From Grifola frondosa (taxonomy: Eukaryota > Basidiomycota > Agaricomycetes > Polyporales > Grifolaceae): a DNA stretch of 64,000 bases. The position numbers and the translations under genes are program-made. The notes under the pieces were generated by a model that worked only from the letters and a program-made list of their open reading frames with translations, was not told the origin of the DNA and searched no databases. Of the stretch, positions 1-11,893 are shown one piece after another (positions within the stretch are counted from its first letter, which is position 1; each line of letters begins with the position of its first letter). The stretch spans positions 433,976 through 497,975 of the forward strand of contig LUGG01000029.1 in the NCBI GenBank assembly GCA_001683735.1, written 5' to 3'.

Positions 1-286
1 ATAGAAGCAAAGGATACCTTGCGAGCAAGAAAAGGAAGGTGGCCGCCGAAAATCGACGCTTCCATACGAGTCGGTATTCACGATCAAATGTGATGAGGTA
101 CTCATACACTAGAAGAGCTGCGACAAACAGGAAATGAACAACTGACTGGATATTGTACGTGAACACTGACCAGTTGGTGATACAATACAACTGTTTGAGA
201 TGAAGCTGTATGATAGGATACATTAGATGAGGAAAGATTGTGGGGAGTGTCATTCACATTTCCTGGAGTTCAACAGCGGACGACAT
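1..286 (-). CDS. DUF6533 membrane protein gene, 5' part (cut by window edge)
   Basis: The minus strand encodes the N-terminal part of a DUF6533 family protein, a basidiomycete integral-membrane family of unknown role. A first short exon starts with ATG at 284-286 (MSSAVELQE). It is followed by an intron and an exon containing the family signature: a transmembrane stretch ending ALLVYEYLITFDREYRLVWK, then RRFSAATFLFLLARY. The same start, first intron and signature recur in the copies starting at 47127, 56916 and 63276, which is why I chose this start. The first donor here is GTGAAT where the other copies have GTGAGT, so splicing may be weaker. The gene continues beyond base 1. The family is certain; whether the gene is intact cannot be judged. 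Confidence 0.75.
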
Positions 287-1300
287 GATATGAGCTGCTT
301 GAAAGACGTGGGACTCAAAACTTTGGCAAGACGGAGAGACGGTGCTCTTATATTAACACGGCGCCGGGATGCAACACGCATTGGACGCGCTGTTCGGAAC
401 AATATTAGTATGATGAACAACAGGTAAAACACTGTCTGTCATCCACATCCGCCGATATAACAGCACGGATAGGTTCGAGATGACGGCGGTAATAAACAAC
501 TCCGGCGGATGACAGGATGCTCCGCCGCAACGGAATAGTATGCATAGCAAGCGAATTACCGCGAAGGTTCTCGCGCAAGCGCGGCCCAGAGGACGTCGTG
601 CAGCTCCAGGGTGGCAAACAATGTGAGGGTGTCCACGACGCACTAGACATCCAGGAACAACTCGAGCGTGCAATTTGAGACACAGAGCTCATCGTAAGGG
701 GCAAAGAACGTCGGCCGAACAATGCACCGTGTGACCTGAGCACGGCGAACGCTAGGAGCCGCGGCGCGAACACGACGCTTCTGTGGGCGACTCGACGTCA
801 ATGACCCACAGCAGCGAACTGATCGGCATCAGCGTGCAGTGTGCAGGGTCCGGTGAGTCATTCCTGAGGCAGTGTGATGGATTGCTGACCTCTGGCGCCA
901 CCCTGGTGGCGGCGTCCGTGGCGATCGCCTCCTGTAGGCCGCGGGAATTCGAGGAAGCAGGCGCCATTTGTGCACCTTGCGAAGCCAGATCACCCACACT
1001 GCGGCCAGAGGCGTGTCGCCATTTGTGTGTTTGCTCCATTGTAATCGCTGACGATCCAGTTCAGCACTACTGGCCGGAAAGAGCTCGCGGGTGGGACAGC
1101 ACCAAGAGACAGACTGGATCAATATTGTGAGAACATCAAAGAGCCGTATATAGGAGTAGAACTGACGCTTCTGTGGCATTCGGCGACCCCGCGTCTGTCC
1201 CACACGCCTCCGGTCACGCTCTCTGGCAAATTGAGACAAACAGATGATATGGCATATCCATATATAGAACCTGTGTGAAATATGCTAACCTCGTATGTAA
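287..1300. repeat. Region upstream of DUF6533 gene, paralogous to 63277-64000
   Basis: About 1 kb lying 5' of the DUF6533 start closely resembles the right end of the window (63280-64000), in the same orientation relative to the DUF6533 gene. The resemblance covers blocks around 430-730 and 780-1050. Both window edges therefore lie in the same duplicated unit. Minus-strand frames show patches shared by both copies (for example LELHDV around 600), so the duplicate may have carried an exon of an unidentified gene. I cannot assign a product. Confidence 0.55.
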
Positions 1301-1879
1301 TGCACTTGTCCATGAATGCTTGAGAAAAGTCGGATTAATAGAAAATAAATGCAGCTTCAGAAGGATAACAAGTTATACGATGGGAGAGCAAAGACAAGAC
1401 AAGCTCAATCAAGGGGACACGGCGGTGAAAAGATGAAGAGCATACTGGGAGATGCTGGTGGGGAGAAGTACGACGACACAAAGCCGGTCAAGAATACATT
1501 GATGATGCGAGACAACGAGAGCTGAACGGACCGGAAACTTGATGATTGTCCTCGTCTTCATCCTCATCCTCCCCGTCCTCTCAGTCCTTTTTCCCTTCCT
1601 CCTTAGGCCTCCACGGATCGCTGGCGTTGAAATACCACGGCCGAATGTGCCAGTGGATGACAAACGGCTCGATCGGGAATCGGCACAGACTCTCTTTCCT
1701 GTTCCCGCTCGCTGTATGTCGGTCAGATCGAAACATCGTCGACTGAAAGAGACCTAAATAAAAGCAAAGTTTGACACGAGTGCCAAGGGGCGATGTGATG
1801 CAGCTCGACTTCAGAACAGACGATATCAGATAATATAACAGTCGCCACATGCGCAGGACCTGTTCCACGAACAAGAAGT
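1301..1879. other. No confident gene; possible 3' tail of the DUF6535 relic
   Basis: I see no recognisable gene here. A short minus-strand frame (1581-1874) ends in a stretch containing HWHIRPWYF followed by an acidic/basic tail. It could be a downstream exon of the DUF6535 relic at 1880-2750, but nothing conserved supports that. Confidence 0.3.
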
Positions 1880-2750
1880 CAAGTGCCTGTGGAAACTAGT
1901 AGTAGCAGTCGTGGGAGCAAAACGGAGATATGATATGAAGGGCGAGGACAGCAGTAGCACCACAACGATGACCGTCACAATGATAGCAACAGCATTCCAG
2001 AGGAGATCCGTGAGTCCAAGAGGAAACAATGCGAGGTAGACCCGAAGGGGCAGAGGTGAAAGCATCAAGATCCAAAGCACACGCCATTTCACCAGGCTTT
2101 CATAGCGATACTGCCGCAAGCGCGCAGTCTCGCGGGAGTGCGATGCGCCGATGAGTCCATAGGGTTTAGGCACTGCTTGATGCAGATTGACGCGGAAGCG
2201 ACACTGTAAATTAAACTGGGGAACCATAGAATGCTGATGCCTACAGCACAAGTAGAAGCCACGAAGGGCGACTGAAGATTTGCGAACCACGATGAGTGGA
2301 GTTAATGAACATGAGATTGGCCGCGAAGCTATTGAGCTCAACTGATACCATGAGGGATGGTCACATCGATCGGTTCGGGCTACAGCAACCGATAGGCATC
2401 GACATTGAATGCGGTGGGGACAGTGGAGAACAGGCCGGCCTAGAAATACGAGCGCATAGACGCGGGTGTTGGGGGGGACGTAGTATGGGTGGTGCACAGG
2501 TGCAGGTACGGTATGATTGCGGATTAAGACTGCACGTGGGATAGGTCAGCGCAGTGAGTCTCGTGCAAGCGGTATATCGACGACAAATGCGAGTGATGTC
2601 GACGAAAGTCAGAAGAGTCCAGTGTTTGTCGCTATGAATTGTCCTCCTAATGATCACTGCCCTGGGGCATATCGTCCTCGTTCGTGCCCTCGCCGCCCGA
2701 CCATTCGCGCTCGCAGCGCGGCACCACTCGGATACCAGAGCTCCGTCTGT
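1880..2750 (-). pseudogene. DUF6535 transmembrane-domain protein relic
   Basis: Minus-strand frames show the hallmarks of DUF6535, a multi-pass domain found in large Agaricomycete proteins of unknown role. There is an AGLFSTVPTAF segment behind a putative acceptor, then VELNSFAANLMFINSTHRGS, then CIKQCLNPM, then a RYESLVKWRV segment followed by two strongly hydrophobic helices (LALFPLGLTDLLW and AVAIIVTVIVVVLLL). The parts lie in different frames. A Gln codon position reads TAG at 2380-2382, and single-base shifts separate the middle from the C-terminal helices. The gene is therefore a relic. No second copy is visible in the window. Confidence 0.65.
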
Positions 2751-3273
2751 CATTCAACGTGGTGGTGCGTACCTTTTTTCCCTCTTGACGCCCCCATCAA
2801 CAGAATCCTGTCCCAATTCCTCCGCGGTCAAACATGTGTTGCGCTCCATGATCGAGTGCAGGGCCGTGAGGATGCTCCTGGCAGGAATCTCATAATTCAC
2901 ATTATCGCTACAAGATGGATGGCCTCGCCTGGTGGAGAATTTGGGAAGAGCGTTTGGAAAGCACAATCGTGCGGCGAGGCGGTGGGAGATGGACAGGATG
3001 CTGACCCATGCGTTCTGATGGAGCGTGAAGACGGAGAAAGTTGCGCGGGTCAGTTTCCTGCAGGTGATTAAACAGACGCGGACTGGCTTACACTCTGACA
3101 TCCTATGTAATAGAGCAATATAGATGATCGTGCTGAGATGTGTAGCTGAGGGGCAAGATGCCAAGAGAAAAAGATACAGTGGGAGAGAAGTTACAAATGA
3201 ATATTTTGCTTTGCCTTGTGTATGGTTGCGAAATATTGTTGCTAGCATAATAGAGGTTTTGGGTAATGTAATA
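2751..3273. other. No confident gene; 3' flank shared with 50.95-51.39 kb
   Basis: No recognisable coding region. From about 3095 onward the sequence matches 50,950-51,390, the flank downstream of the second asparaginase copy. The duplication of that locus therefore extends to here. Confidence 0.4.
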
Positions 3274-4519
3274 CTAATTGAAATTGCAACAAAGACCTAC
3301 TATAGCTATATTTATCGAGGCAGACGACGCCTGATCTCCAATTCCCCTGCTCTGACGGGGCTCCTCGACGCTCTGACGGGGCTCCTCGACGCACTGACGT
3401 GCCGCCTCACCCAGAGGCTCGCCCAAGAACTTCATGCGTCGTCCGATGGTTAATGCAGTCGCGAGCCGTATAAAATTCTGCCAATGTGTTTCAGCACCTC
3501 CTTCACACCACGAATACAACCCACATACATCGCCACCACCAGCCCCGCCCGTGCCCACAGCGACCGCAGCCACGCGTCCACGTACCCTCCGCCATGTCCG
3601 ACGCAACCACCCATGCACAAGCCATTCCTCTGTACAGAAGTCATTGCCCATGCTCGGTGTGTCCCCGATATGACCTACGAGCTTGTTGGTGCGTCCTCCA
3701 GTCGAGGCTGCTGCTGCAATACACCCGCGCTCGTCCAAGGCCACTGCACCCACAGTCCCCTTCGGCAAGTCTTGCAATGGCACACTTGGTGCAATAGTGT
3801 CTAAACTCGACTCCTCGTCAGCACCGGGGTATGGTAGTGGCTCCTCTGGTAGCCCAAGCCCACGACCGTGCTCTCTCCAGCGTGCTTTTGTGTAGAAGTA
3901 GCTCTCATCGACGAGCGCGACACAGAGGGACGCGCCTAGTGCCTCTGCGGCATTTTCGGAGAGCATATATGCGGGGCGGCACGGGGAGTGAGGTAGAGCT
4001 CACGGGCGAGCTTGGAGGGGTTGCGCGTGTGCGTGAGGAGAGTAAGGCCTACGCAGCGTCGCGTGGAAGGGATGGCGGGATACGTGGATGGCGGGAAGGA
4101 CAGCATGATAGATGTATCGAGTTCGTTCTGCAGAATGTGAGCTCATATTCAGGTGAGCCGCAAAAGAATTTGCCCGCGACGTTGAACACGGCGCCTTTCC
4201 CAGCGTTGAAGAGCGAAGAGCGGGCTCTGATCACAGGATTATACTATACAGAAAGATGGAGCAGTACACATAAACATACCTTTCATGACTGAAACAGCAG
4301 CTCCTACTGCATCGTCGCCTCTCCACCAGCATTGAGAACAGTATGCCCTGTGAGAAGAGCGAGGCTCAGTGCTGCCTTGCACTGAGCGCACAACTGTGGT
4401 GTCGAGCGAGAGCGATCCATTGTACCGGCTCCGCCGTGAATGACAAGGGTATGCTTCGCTCAACGACTAGACTTGAGCGACAGAGGCAACAGGAGGGGCT
4501 TATCCGATGCGTGCGACAT
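3274..4519 (-). pseudogene. L-asparaginase / isoaspartyl peptidase (Ntn hydrolase) relic, copy 1
   Basis: The minus strand carries a plant-type (asparaginase_2) asparaginase. In this family the precursor cleaves itself before a Thr, which becomes the N-terminal nucleophile hydrolysing asparagine or isoaspartyl peptides. Visible are the N-terminal HGGAGTM motif (about 4425-4445), the FNAGKGAVFN motif (about 4190-4220), the cleavage region with nucleophile Thr in GTVGAVALDE (Thr codon at 3754-3756), the following ASTGGRTNKLVGHIGDTP segment, and a C-terminal FIRLATALTIGRRMKF segment. At least two introns are implied. Lesions: TGA at 4460-4462, where the duplicate at 52.4 kb has CGA; a frameshift in the GGEATDDAVGAAV region; and a perfect 21-bp in-frame tandem duplication at 3349-3390 near the C-terminus. 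It is probably non-functional. Confidence 0.8.
3349..3390. repeat. 21-bp perfect tandem duplication in the asparaginase relic
   Basis: Two identical 21-bp units lie back to back (3349-3369 and 3370-3390), adding seven residues to the C-terminal region. The paralogue near 51,470 has only one unit, so the duplication arose in this copy. Confidence 0.85.
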
Positions 4520-5221
4520 GGTCGTCAATGTTCTCGAGTTTGTCAAAATGCCTTATCTGGAGAGTAAACGATGGAAGCATTAATGTTTGAGAACGGGAGC
4601 ACTAACATACCTCGAGCTTCCAGCACGCGACTGCTCCGGCATGCACATACGCACAAAATAAAGAAATCAAGTTGAAAATGAGAATATGTGGAAAAGGCGC
4701 CCATACATATATGGAAATTGCCGACATGACGGCGCGTAGATCTACACTCTGCTACCACCGCCACCGCACTGCCTCGCCAGTGGCCACGAGGATTCGCCTA
4801 TCGATCATGCATATGATCATATGATGATGCTGGGTCATTCAACTTTTTTGCCGCACAGTGACCGCGTCCATCACTGCGCACTGCAGTTCACCATGCGCCA
4901 GGCTCTTCTGACAACCTTTCTATGTCCTAGTCCATATATGTACGTTGTCAATGATGGGCGGTGATTGATCGTCCACTGATAGATATCAAACATGCTACAT
5001 TGTTGCCATAGTGCGACGCTCCAATCATAATATACCATGGCTGCCCAGGCATCGCGGTCTTGAGGTCTGGATGCAGATTTGCAGATTATGTCGCCTCGCA
5101 TTGATGGCAGAACGCCATAGAGTGATTGTACTATTTCGATGCTGTGTGGACGTACCGACCGAGCGCTCATTTTCATAAAAAGGTCATCCAAACTACAGCT
5201 CCGCAGCACATCCCTTCTACC
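4520..5221. promoter_or_regulatory. Intergenic region with TATA-like box before the EF-hand gene
   Basis: The first 280 bases match the 5' flank of the second asparaginase copy (52,490-52,700). The rest shows no gene. A TATA-like CATAAAAAGG lies at 5175-5184, about 40 bases before the ATG at 5222, which supports that start for the downstream gene. The AT-rich palindromic stretch around 4800-4825 has no obvious role. Confidence 0.45.
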
Positions 5222-8200
5222 ATGGCCCTGTTATTCGGAAAACGCAAGGACAATCCCGAGCAGAACAAGTCCGTCGCCAGTGCTGATAGTGCTGACCCTC
5301 CATCGGTCGTCGTGCAGTTCCCCGCTCCAGAATTATTTCCTCCCTCTTCTAATAGTGACGGCGATCCAAATACTTCGTCCAATGTAGTTATAGGCTCATC
5401 CGCTTCAAGTACTGATGAGATCTTGAGCTATCGAAGAAACTCGGAGTGACTTCCGCGAAGCTATATGGTGCGACAACGAGTTTCAAAGTTACAATGCTTC
5501 CAAGGCCACCAAAGTTGCAAACATGTCTGGTATGTCCCTTCACGTTAGCGAGACAAAAGAACGCTTACAAGAGCATATCTTATAGGCGACATGCTCTCTG
5601 CTGCTCAGACAGATGTCACGACGGCTCAGAGCTATTCATCGGCTGTAAAAACAGCATTCGAGAGCGATGCCATGAAGAACAATCCGAGATGGTTTGAATA
5701 CTTGATGGAAAGCCTCCCGGGGCTCATCAAGGCGCTGGATGAAGTCGCCCAGATACATCCGTTCATTGGTCGTAAGTGACAGGTTTCACATGCATTGTAA
5801 AGATGCTAAGACGTTCTGCAGTCGCAGTTGGTGCATTCAAGGTGGTATCGAACTCGAGTGAAGCGACGGAGTAACGACAAGAAGATCAACGTGCTTTTCT
5901 TGGAGATGAGAGACATGATGGCGGCACTCCTCCAGTACGAACGAGCTGGTCACTTTCGTCGATTGTCGTTGATTTTAGTGCACAGATTACGAACGATCCA
6001 GGATGAAGATAGCATCGGCCCGGATGGAGTGACGATCAAGGCTCGGATGCAAGAGCTGGTGAAGAAGACCGCAGATGATATCATGGACTGCGCAAACGCA
6101 TGCGACACGTACTCGAAGAAGAAACTGCTCGTGAAAGTACTCAAGGATCCGTGTGGGACAGCACACTTCAAGGTTCATCACATTGTTCGAGAAGCGACGC
6201 GATGCATTCCATTTCGCCATGTCCATTCACGTCAGCGTCGGTGTGGACAACGCCAACGAAAAGCTAAATACGCTTGAGACAAGTAAGCTTCTCATCATCT
6301 TCTCGGCCAAGGCTGACGATGTGCACAGAATCGATTTGATGTGGAGTTCTTCGTGAAAACCGTGTCGGCACAGGAGCAAGAGCTCGCGCTCTGGTCCAGC
6401 GGAAAGGGGTGCGAAGGCCGTACTCCAGAATGACGAAGCTCTCGAGGAACTTCTAGCAGTGAAGCTGACCACATCGAGCTCAGCGAAACAAACAGATCGC
6501 AAGGGTGCCGATCATGCACCCGGGCTGCAGATAGGACTTGGACATCCTAAAGAAGGATTGTTCGACGACCCTGCACTGCATCAGCAACAACTTCGAGGCA
6601 TTCGAGAGGAAGTTCAAGATGCAACAGAGAGAGCTGGCGGAAGAGATGAGCCGTGTTATTCATCACGAAGGCGATCGCGTTATCGAGTCTATTACGTCGG
6701 GACCTCACGACAAGATCATTGACCCGTAAGTCCGCTCCATCGGATGTTTATAAACATACTCTGAAGACACTCTTATGTTGTAGGATATTCATGAGATTGG
6801 AAAGAGATGGTACGTATCTCGTCCATTTCCTCGTTGTTCTAGCGCTAATGTCAGGTATGTAGCGCTGGCGTGGTAACGTGAAGGCGAGACATTTCGTGCT
6901 TGCTCTCCGGACTATTACCGCGAAAGTATGGACGACAAGAAACGCAAACACGTCAATCTCGAGAGCCTACATATTGCAGACGCTGATGAGTGGGCGCTCG
7001 AGTATATCAATGTCACGCGGCTGCAGCCTATCATCGAAGCTTTCGATGACGATGCCTCCGGTTTCATCACCGTCGCAGAGGTAAACCAATTTACGACCTC
7101 TAGGCCCAAGGATTGGAGGCAAGCTTCGTCGGCCTGCATTTCACCGTTCTCGTACTAACTGGATCCATAGTTTGCTTCATTGGCTCGCATATTGGGCGAT
7201 TGGTATTCAGTTCTTACTTCAATTATGGAATAGGACTTACCACGATTATAGGATGGCAAATGACGATGGTAACTTATGCGCAGAAGATCAACCAAATATT
7301 CACCAAGATGTTCTCGTTGAAACCTCTACTGCATCCTGCGAACCGCACCAACGTAGACGAATACTTGGACAATGTGTGGCAACTCGTCACAGAACTAACA
7401 ATTTCATTTCGTACTTGTTCTGGAACAACAGATGCTCTCCGCGCGCGGTTCCAGAGTTATGTGGACAGCGAAGAGAAACGCTTGAGGGAAGGATTGGAGA
7501 CGGTCTGCTACGATGTCGATGCTGCGGACACACTCAAACTCGTCACTGGCCCTGGCAGGATTGAGAAAGTATGCAAATCTTGTATACTAGCTTATTCCTA
7601 TCATCGGTAGCTAATTATTTGTTTGCTCTTGCAGTATCTCTTCCCGTTGCTGTATCTGCTTGTTAGTCGCGACTATGAGATCATGCGAGCGTGTCGGACA
7701 ACGGTCATTAGCAAGGATGAGTTATGGGATGCCGCGGACACGATACAGTGGGTGTTCAATGCTGTAAATGAGCGTCATAGAGACCTGGAAGGTCAGTCAT
7801 TAATCATTCGGAACACCATCCCATGCCCATGCCTCATACTGCGCTATCATTGATTAGACCTGTTCAAGCAGCAAAGACTCGACCCTGCGCAACAGTTCAA
7901 GGTGTTCGCTTGCGAAATGGTGAGTCCCGCTGCTTACCCACTGCAATTTATAGATTGTCGCCTCCTGCAGTTTGATTTCTGGCACGACTCGAGCGAATGT
8001 TGGACCATACAGCACTTGCGGGAATCCGAGTGGCCACAGTACGAGTATGACGACTCGGTGGAGCGTCAAGGCATTGACATCAGTAAACTGCTTAACTACC
8101 CTGTGGATACCGAAGATATCTACAATGATCAAGAAGATATCGAGACGGATGCCGATCGCAAGCGGAAGACCGTCTGAAAGCAATGTGAGTATTCACGTTC

Positions 8201-9797
8201 ATTGCATGCGAGTCAAGAATTGATTTGAATGTTAGACTTGGAAAATGGAACGGCTTCCTCGCCAACGAGCGCTATCCAGCGAGGCTATGTCATCCGTATA
8301 TTTCCATGCCTCCTCTGATGGCCAACATTTCGAGGCTACCAGCAGTACAGCCGGAGGGACAGCCTATTCGATCACCGGCGACGCCAATGTTGATTCGGAG
8401 GGCCATGTGACGTATACATTCACACAGACGTACATTGCACGATTCTCGAAGAGGACTTTGCGCGGCACTATCGACGAGAACGGGACGACGTTCTCGGGAA
8501 CTTGGGGTTATAACCCGGAGGACTTGCCATTCACATTTATATACAAGCGAGTGCGCCCGAATGATGTGTTTCCGTCCTCCACCAGCGGAATTCGTGGCGG
8601 AAAGACTCGAGCATTATGGCAATACTCTCTGAATGCGGTGGAAAATCAAGTACGCCGGCAGATGTTCTCCTGGTCTTACCTCAAGCAGCGCCGAGACAAC
8701 AGGCGTAAATATGTTGACTACCTCATACGTGAAGCAGACACCGATCTTACTGCCGATGAGCTCGATGATCTCGAGAACGTCGAGCAGTCGCTAACGACAG
8801 CAGATGCTCGCTGGTACTATATAATACACGACTACAGCAGCGAAGCACCCCTGTGCATATGTGAGTCGGTCCAACTATCTCTCGTTAAAAAAACTCACTG
8901 TATGGTGCTAGAACCGTCACCTGCGAGAACTGTGCGAAACGATCCATGGGGGGCGGGTGGTTTGTCTCGACTGTGTCGGCAAAACGTCTGTTGACCTTTG
9001 CGATAAACCGACGTGCATGAGTGCGGAGATCCAAAGGACAAGCGGGACGACTTGGAATCACCGCACCTCCCACGCATGATGTTTCAAAGTGCGGACCAAT
9101 ATTCTTCAATGGAGAGAGTACGGTCAGAATACCGTGCGGCGCGAGATGCGCTGAAGAAGGTCAAAGCGGTGTTCGAGGATTCGGCCGAAATGGAGGCGGC
9201 GCAAGCTGGGACGGATGGGTTGTCATCTGAGCAAGTCGTGCAGACGGAAGAATCGGAAACCCCGTCAGCAGAACAGACGACTCCGGATACTGCGGTAGCC
9301 TCGCCTTCAGATGAGGCGCCGAGTCAGAGAATGCCCTGAACCGTACGGCAAAGATCGTCGAGAGGAGATTGGCATGTGTGGTATGTGGAGAGCGGGTGGC
9401 TCGGCCATGTTGGTATTGCTTCGTCTGTGAAGGTGAGCTGATTCTCGAAGCACTCCCAATGCGAAGACCAAATACTCTCCAATTAGATGATACGTTCATA
9501 TGCAATACTTGCGATGCGAAAGGTGGCGTGTCTGTGGGAAAGCACCAACCTTCACATGGCCTGGTCAGATGCCAAGAGGAAGTGGCAGTGACGCTTGCTG
9601 ACGAGGACGAACAAAGCCCGACCGACCTCAAGCTGGAAAGTATGGAGCGCAAATTTGAGACGAAATTTGGCGCGGTGGACGACTGCTTGCTTCGCATCGA
9701 ACAACTACTCGAAGTTATCGGGGCTTTGTTTGCGAAAAGCACGCAACTCGATGGCGGCATCCAGCATGCCAGTCAAGAAAATGGACATTTGGTTTGA
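5222..9797 (+). pseudogene. EF-hand plus Cys-rich zinc-finger protein (Agaricomycete family), frameshifted
   Basis: A long multi-exon plus-strand gene starts MALLFGKRKDNPE at 5222. In order it encodes a Ser/Asp-rich N-terminus, a helical region (about 5590-6720), an EF-hand with loop DDDASGFITVAE at 7045-7080 (calcium ligands at D1, D3, S5 and E12), a long helical/WD-containing section to about 8180, a beta-rich segment (about 8290-8570), and a C-terminus with two Cys clusters. These clusters are CETIH..CLDC..CDKPTC near 8945-9020 and CVVC..CWYC..CNTCD..H..H at 9375-9555, of ZZ-like type. Introns of 50-65 bp with GT-AG ends are evident (for example before 6783 and 7631). I recognise the arrangement from Agaricomycete proteins whose function is unknown. 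Single-base frameshifts at about 5841-5861, 6166-6180, 6381-6415, 9076-9092 and near 9125 break it, whereas 6876-8850 reads cleanly. Confidence 0.7.
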
Positions 9798-10145
9798 GGC
9801 GAGAGAGGTATGCTGTCGCTTCAATGTTTTCTTTAGGTGCTAAGGAGATACTGTCACACAGCCTGTCACCGCTACTTATGCCACTTTTTTGTGCTCGTGC
9901 TTGTATTATTGAGTCGGAGATGTTCTGATGTGATGCTAACTTGCCAAGAGAGAGTGGTGATGATTGAATACACGTGACGGTGATAATAAAACAGAATACT
10001 CTAAGAAAGAAAGAAAGAAAGAAAGAAAGAAGGAACGCCAGAGGCACTTCAATTCCCGCCTATGCTAGAGTGAACGCCAGCGCATACGCCGTAACGATGA
10101 GCCAGAATACCATACAAACCCAACAAACGTCACAGTCCTAGTAAC
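9798..10145. repeat. Intergenic region with GAAA microsatellite
   Basis: No gene is seen. A (GAAA)n microsatellite of about 30 bases lies at 10004-10033. Confidence 0.7.
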
Positions 10146-10491
10146 CTACCCGACCGTGGATGGACCAGCTTCGAGTTCAAATGGCCTACGAACACTTGTC
10201 CGGCCTGACACTATTTCCTCGTTATTATCCCACATGTCTCCGTACTCCCTCTCTCTATCACCTCTCTGCTCGTCGAAGGAACTGGGGCTAACCGTGTATA
10301 ACGAGAATTGGTGGTCGGAGAGGGGCACCGAGGGGTTCGACAAAAGCTGCGAACTGGAGCGACGCGACAAACGACGGGCGAATTTGATCTTCAGTACTGG
10401 ATTGGGATTCATCGACCTCGGAGAGGTTGAGCATGAACCGTGAGATGATATTCGCGGTTATTCTGTGTCGCATTCGTAGCTGTACGAGCAA
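10146..10491 (-). pseudogene. DUF6533 gene, last-exon fragment
   Basis: The minus strand matches the last exon of the DUF6533 genes at 45.5 and 55.2 kb: MRHRITANIISRFMLNL, then the ..SFV..LQFAAFVEPLGAPL segment, and the ELEAGPS tail ending at a stop at 10146-10148. An extra base in the G-rich stretch at about 10311-10330 shifts the frame between the two halves. No upstream DUF6533 exons follow, because the next sequence belongs to another duplicated block. This is a truncated relic. Confidence 0.75.
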
Positions 10492-10499
10492 AGTTCACT

Positions 10500-11336
10500 G
10501 TCAGCAGTTGAGTTGAGATGAGTAGTTTTTCACACCAGATAGATCACTACCCGTCGGCCATGGGTATAAATGAACCATCCAGTGGTTGGACAGGTACGTG
10601 GGAAAGAAATCGAAGCACATGCCGTGTATCTGCTGTGGAAAGTTGGTAGCCTACGTGATAGGATAGGAACAGAGCCTGCAGTGCGCGTGAGTCCAGACTG
10701 CACCTTCGCAGACACGGAATCACGGATGGAAAGATATGATATAGCTACGGTGAAGTGCGACATGCTCCGGCGCAAGCTCGCAAGCATATATATACCAAAG
10801 CAACACAGCGAAGCCCAACTCTGCCATGGTTGCCCCGAATGTTGGAAACTCTGCAACGCAGAAGAGAAACGTAGGACGTCCGACAATGCGAATCTGCAGA
10901 ATACAGTTGACAAAACCATGTGTCACCGACCGTGGGAAGTGACTGGCTAGTGATCAGTTTGGGAGTCATGGTAAGGTAAATACTAGCAAAAAGTCGTATG
11001 ACCGGTATTGACTTTAAGTGGAGAGACCTCCTGGAAGGAAACGATGCTAGCAGACGCAAATGGCCATCTGCGTGCCCGACGCTATCAGAAGTGGATGAAG
11101 TTCACAAAGTACAGCGTGAATACCTGCTGTATAATGCTATGAACGAGTGACATAACGATCCAGACTCGAAACAAGTGCACGTCGACAGAAATGCGCGAGC
11201 GATCCCTAAGACAGAGACGCATATAGTTAGCATCAGCACTACTGAATAGCACTGATATATACCGCTTAGCTCCTCATCCACGCCCAGGGCGCATGCCATA
11301 GTAGTGACACCGTCATCCTGTGGAGTATGATAGAGC
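10500..11336 (-). repeat. Duplicated block Q (left part), interrupted by the KDZ element
   Basis: This segment matches the blocks that precede the DUF6533 genes at 47.4-48.45 and 57.2-58.25 kb, with another partial copy at 52.74-53.4 kb. Minus-strand frames give locally conserved peptides (for example TPQDDGVTTMACALGVDEE at about 11270-11330, compared with PPDDAIATKTLGLGMDEE in the 48-kb copy). It may therefore be a decayed gene of a family I cannot name. The block stops at the target duplication of the transposon and resumes at 43,318. Confidence 0.5.
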
Positions 11337-11344
11337 AAGCTACG
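11337..11344. repeat. Target-site duplication, left copy (AAGCTACG)
   Basis: AAGCTACG here and AAGCTACC at 43310-43317 flank the two inverted termini, agreeing at 7 of 8 bases. An 8-bp duplication is what I recall for Zisupton-type elements. Confidence 0.65.
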
Positions 11345-11390
11345 TAGAGATTCAGTTCCCCGGATACATACCAAGTACTAATAGACCTTC
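11345..11390 (+). repeat. Left terminal inverted repeat of the KDZ element
   Basis: The outermost bases TAGAGA are followed by TTCAGTTCCC and then ATACATACCAAGTACTAA onward. They match the reverse complement of 43263-43309, apart from two small gaps and a few substitutions. Confidence 0.75.
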
Positions 11391-11627
11391 CAGGGATACA
11401 TCCTGGACATGTAATACTACACTGCTAAAGTCATATAATATCATCATTGAAGAGATATATCCCTGTGCTTAGGGATACATCCCCAGGCACATAACAGATG
11501 CATCCCTCCTCCACAACGGATACATCCCGGTATGAGAGATACATCCCTCGTCCACAACGGATACATCCCCATCACAGCATGAGATACATGTCATCCGCAT
11601 GTCATCCATCTAATCATGTGCCCAAGG

Positions 11628-11715
11628 AAAAATGTGCATAAGGAGGAGTCGAACCAATACACGCGAGAGCCATGCACCCTGGTTGTGAGACATAACTACC
11701 GTTCGACAACATTGT
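11628..11715 (-). ncRNA. tRNA-like sequence with Pol III signals, facing the left end
   Basis: On the minus strand a box B (GGTTCGACTCC, 11645-11655) matches the consensus exactly. A weaker box A-like TGTCGAACGG (11699-11708) lies about 45 bases upstream. A run of five T (11628-11632) follows as a possible Pol III terminator. I could not fold a convincing cloverleaf: the acceptor and anticodon stems are poor. It is therefore tRNA-derived rather than a functional tRNA. The right end has a counterpart at 42,961. Confidence 0.45.
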
Positions 11716-11776
11716 GATATTCGTTGATGAGATGTAAATATAATAATTGTGTTCTATCACAACGCGCTATAACTTG

Positions 11777-11818
11777 CTTCGCACAAGGATACATCCTCAT
11801 ATGTATCCTTGTGCGAAG
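11777..11818. repeat. Perfect palindrome, 18-bp arms with a 6-nt loop
   Basis: Arms CTTCGCACAAGGATACAT (11777-11794) and its exact reverse complement (11801-11818) surround the loop CCTCAT. The hairpin contains two opposed copies of the subterminal GGATACAT motif and lies 76 bases from the transposase stop codon. Roles as a transposase-binding site or as a transcript-end hairpin are both possible. Confidence 0.85.
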
Positions 11819-11893
11819 AGATGTATCCTCGCGCCTGCGATGTATCCGTGGCCCAAGCCAGTACTACATAACCTCAAACCCACATCTGGTACA

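Larger units (their letters stand above)
11391..11890. repeat. Left subterminal GTATCC-type repeat array
   Basis: The motif GGATACATCC (or its reverse complement GGATGTATCC) and close variants occur about ten times within 500 bases in both orientations, often with a CCTC or GTCC spacer. The same motif fills the right subterminal region at 42,850-43,260. Scattered subterminal motifs of this sort are typical transposase-binding sites in DNA transposons; that role is inferred here. Confidence 0.7.
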
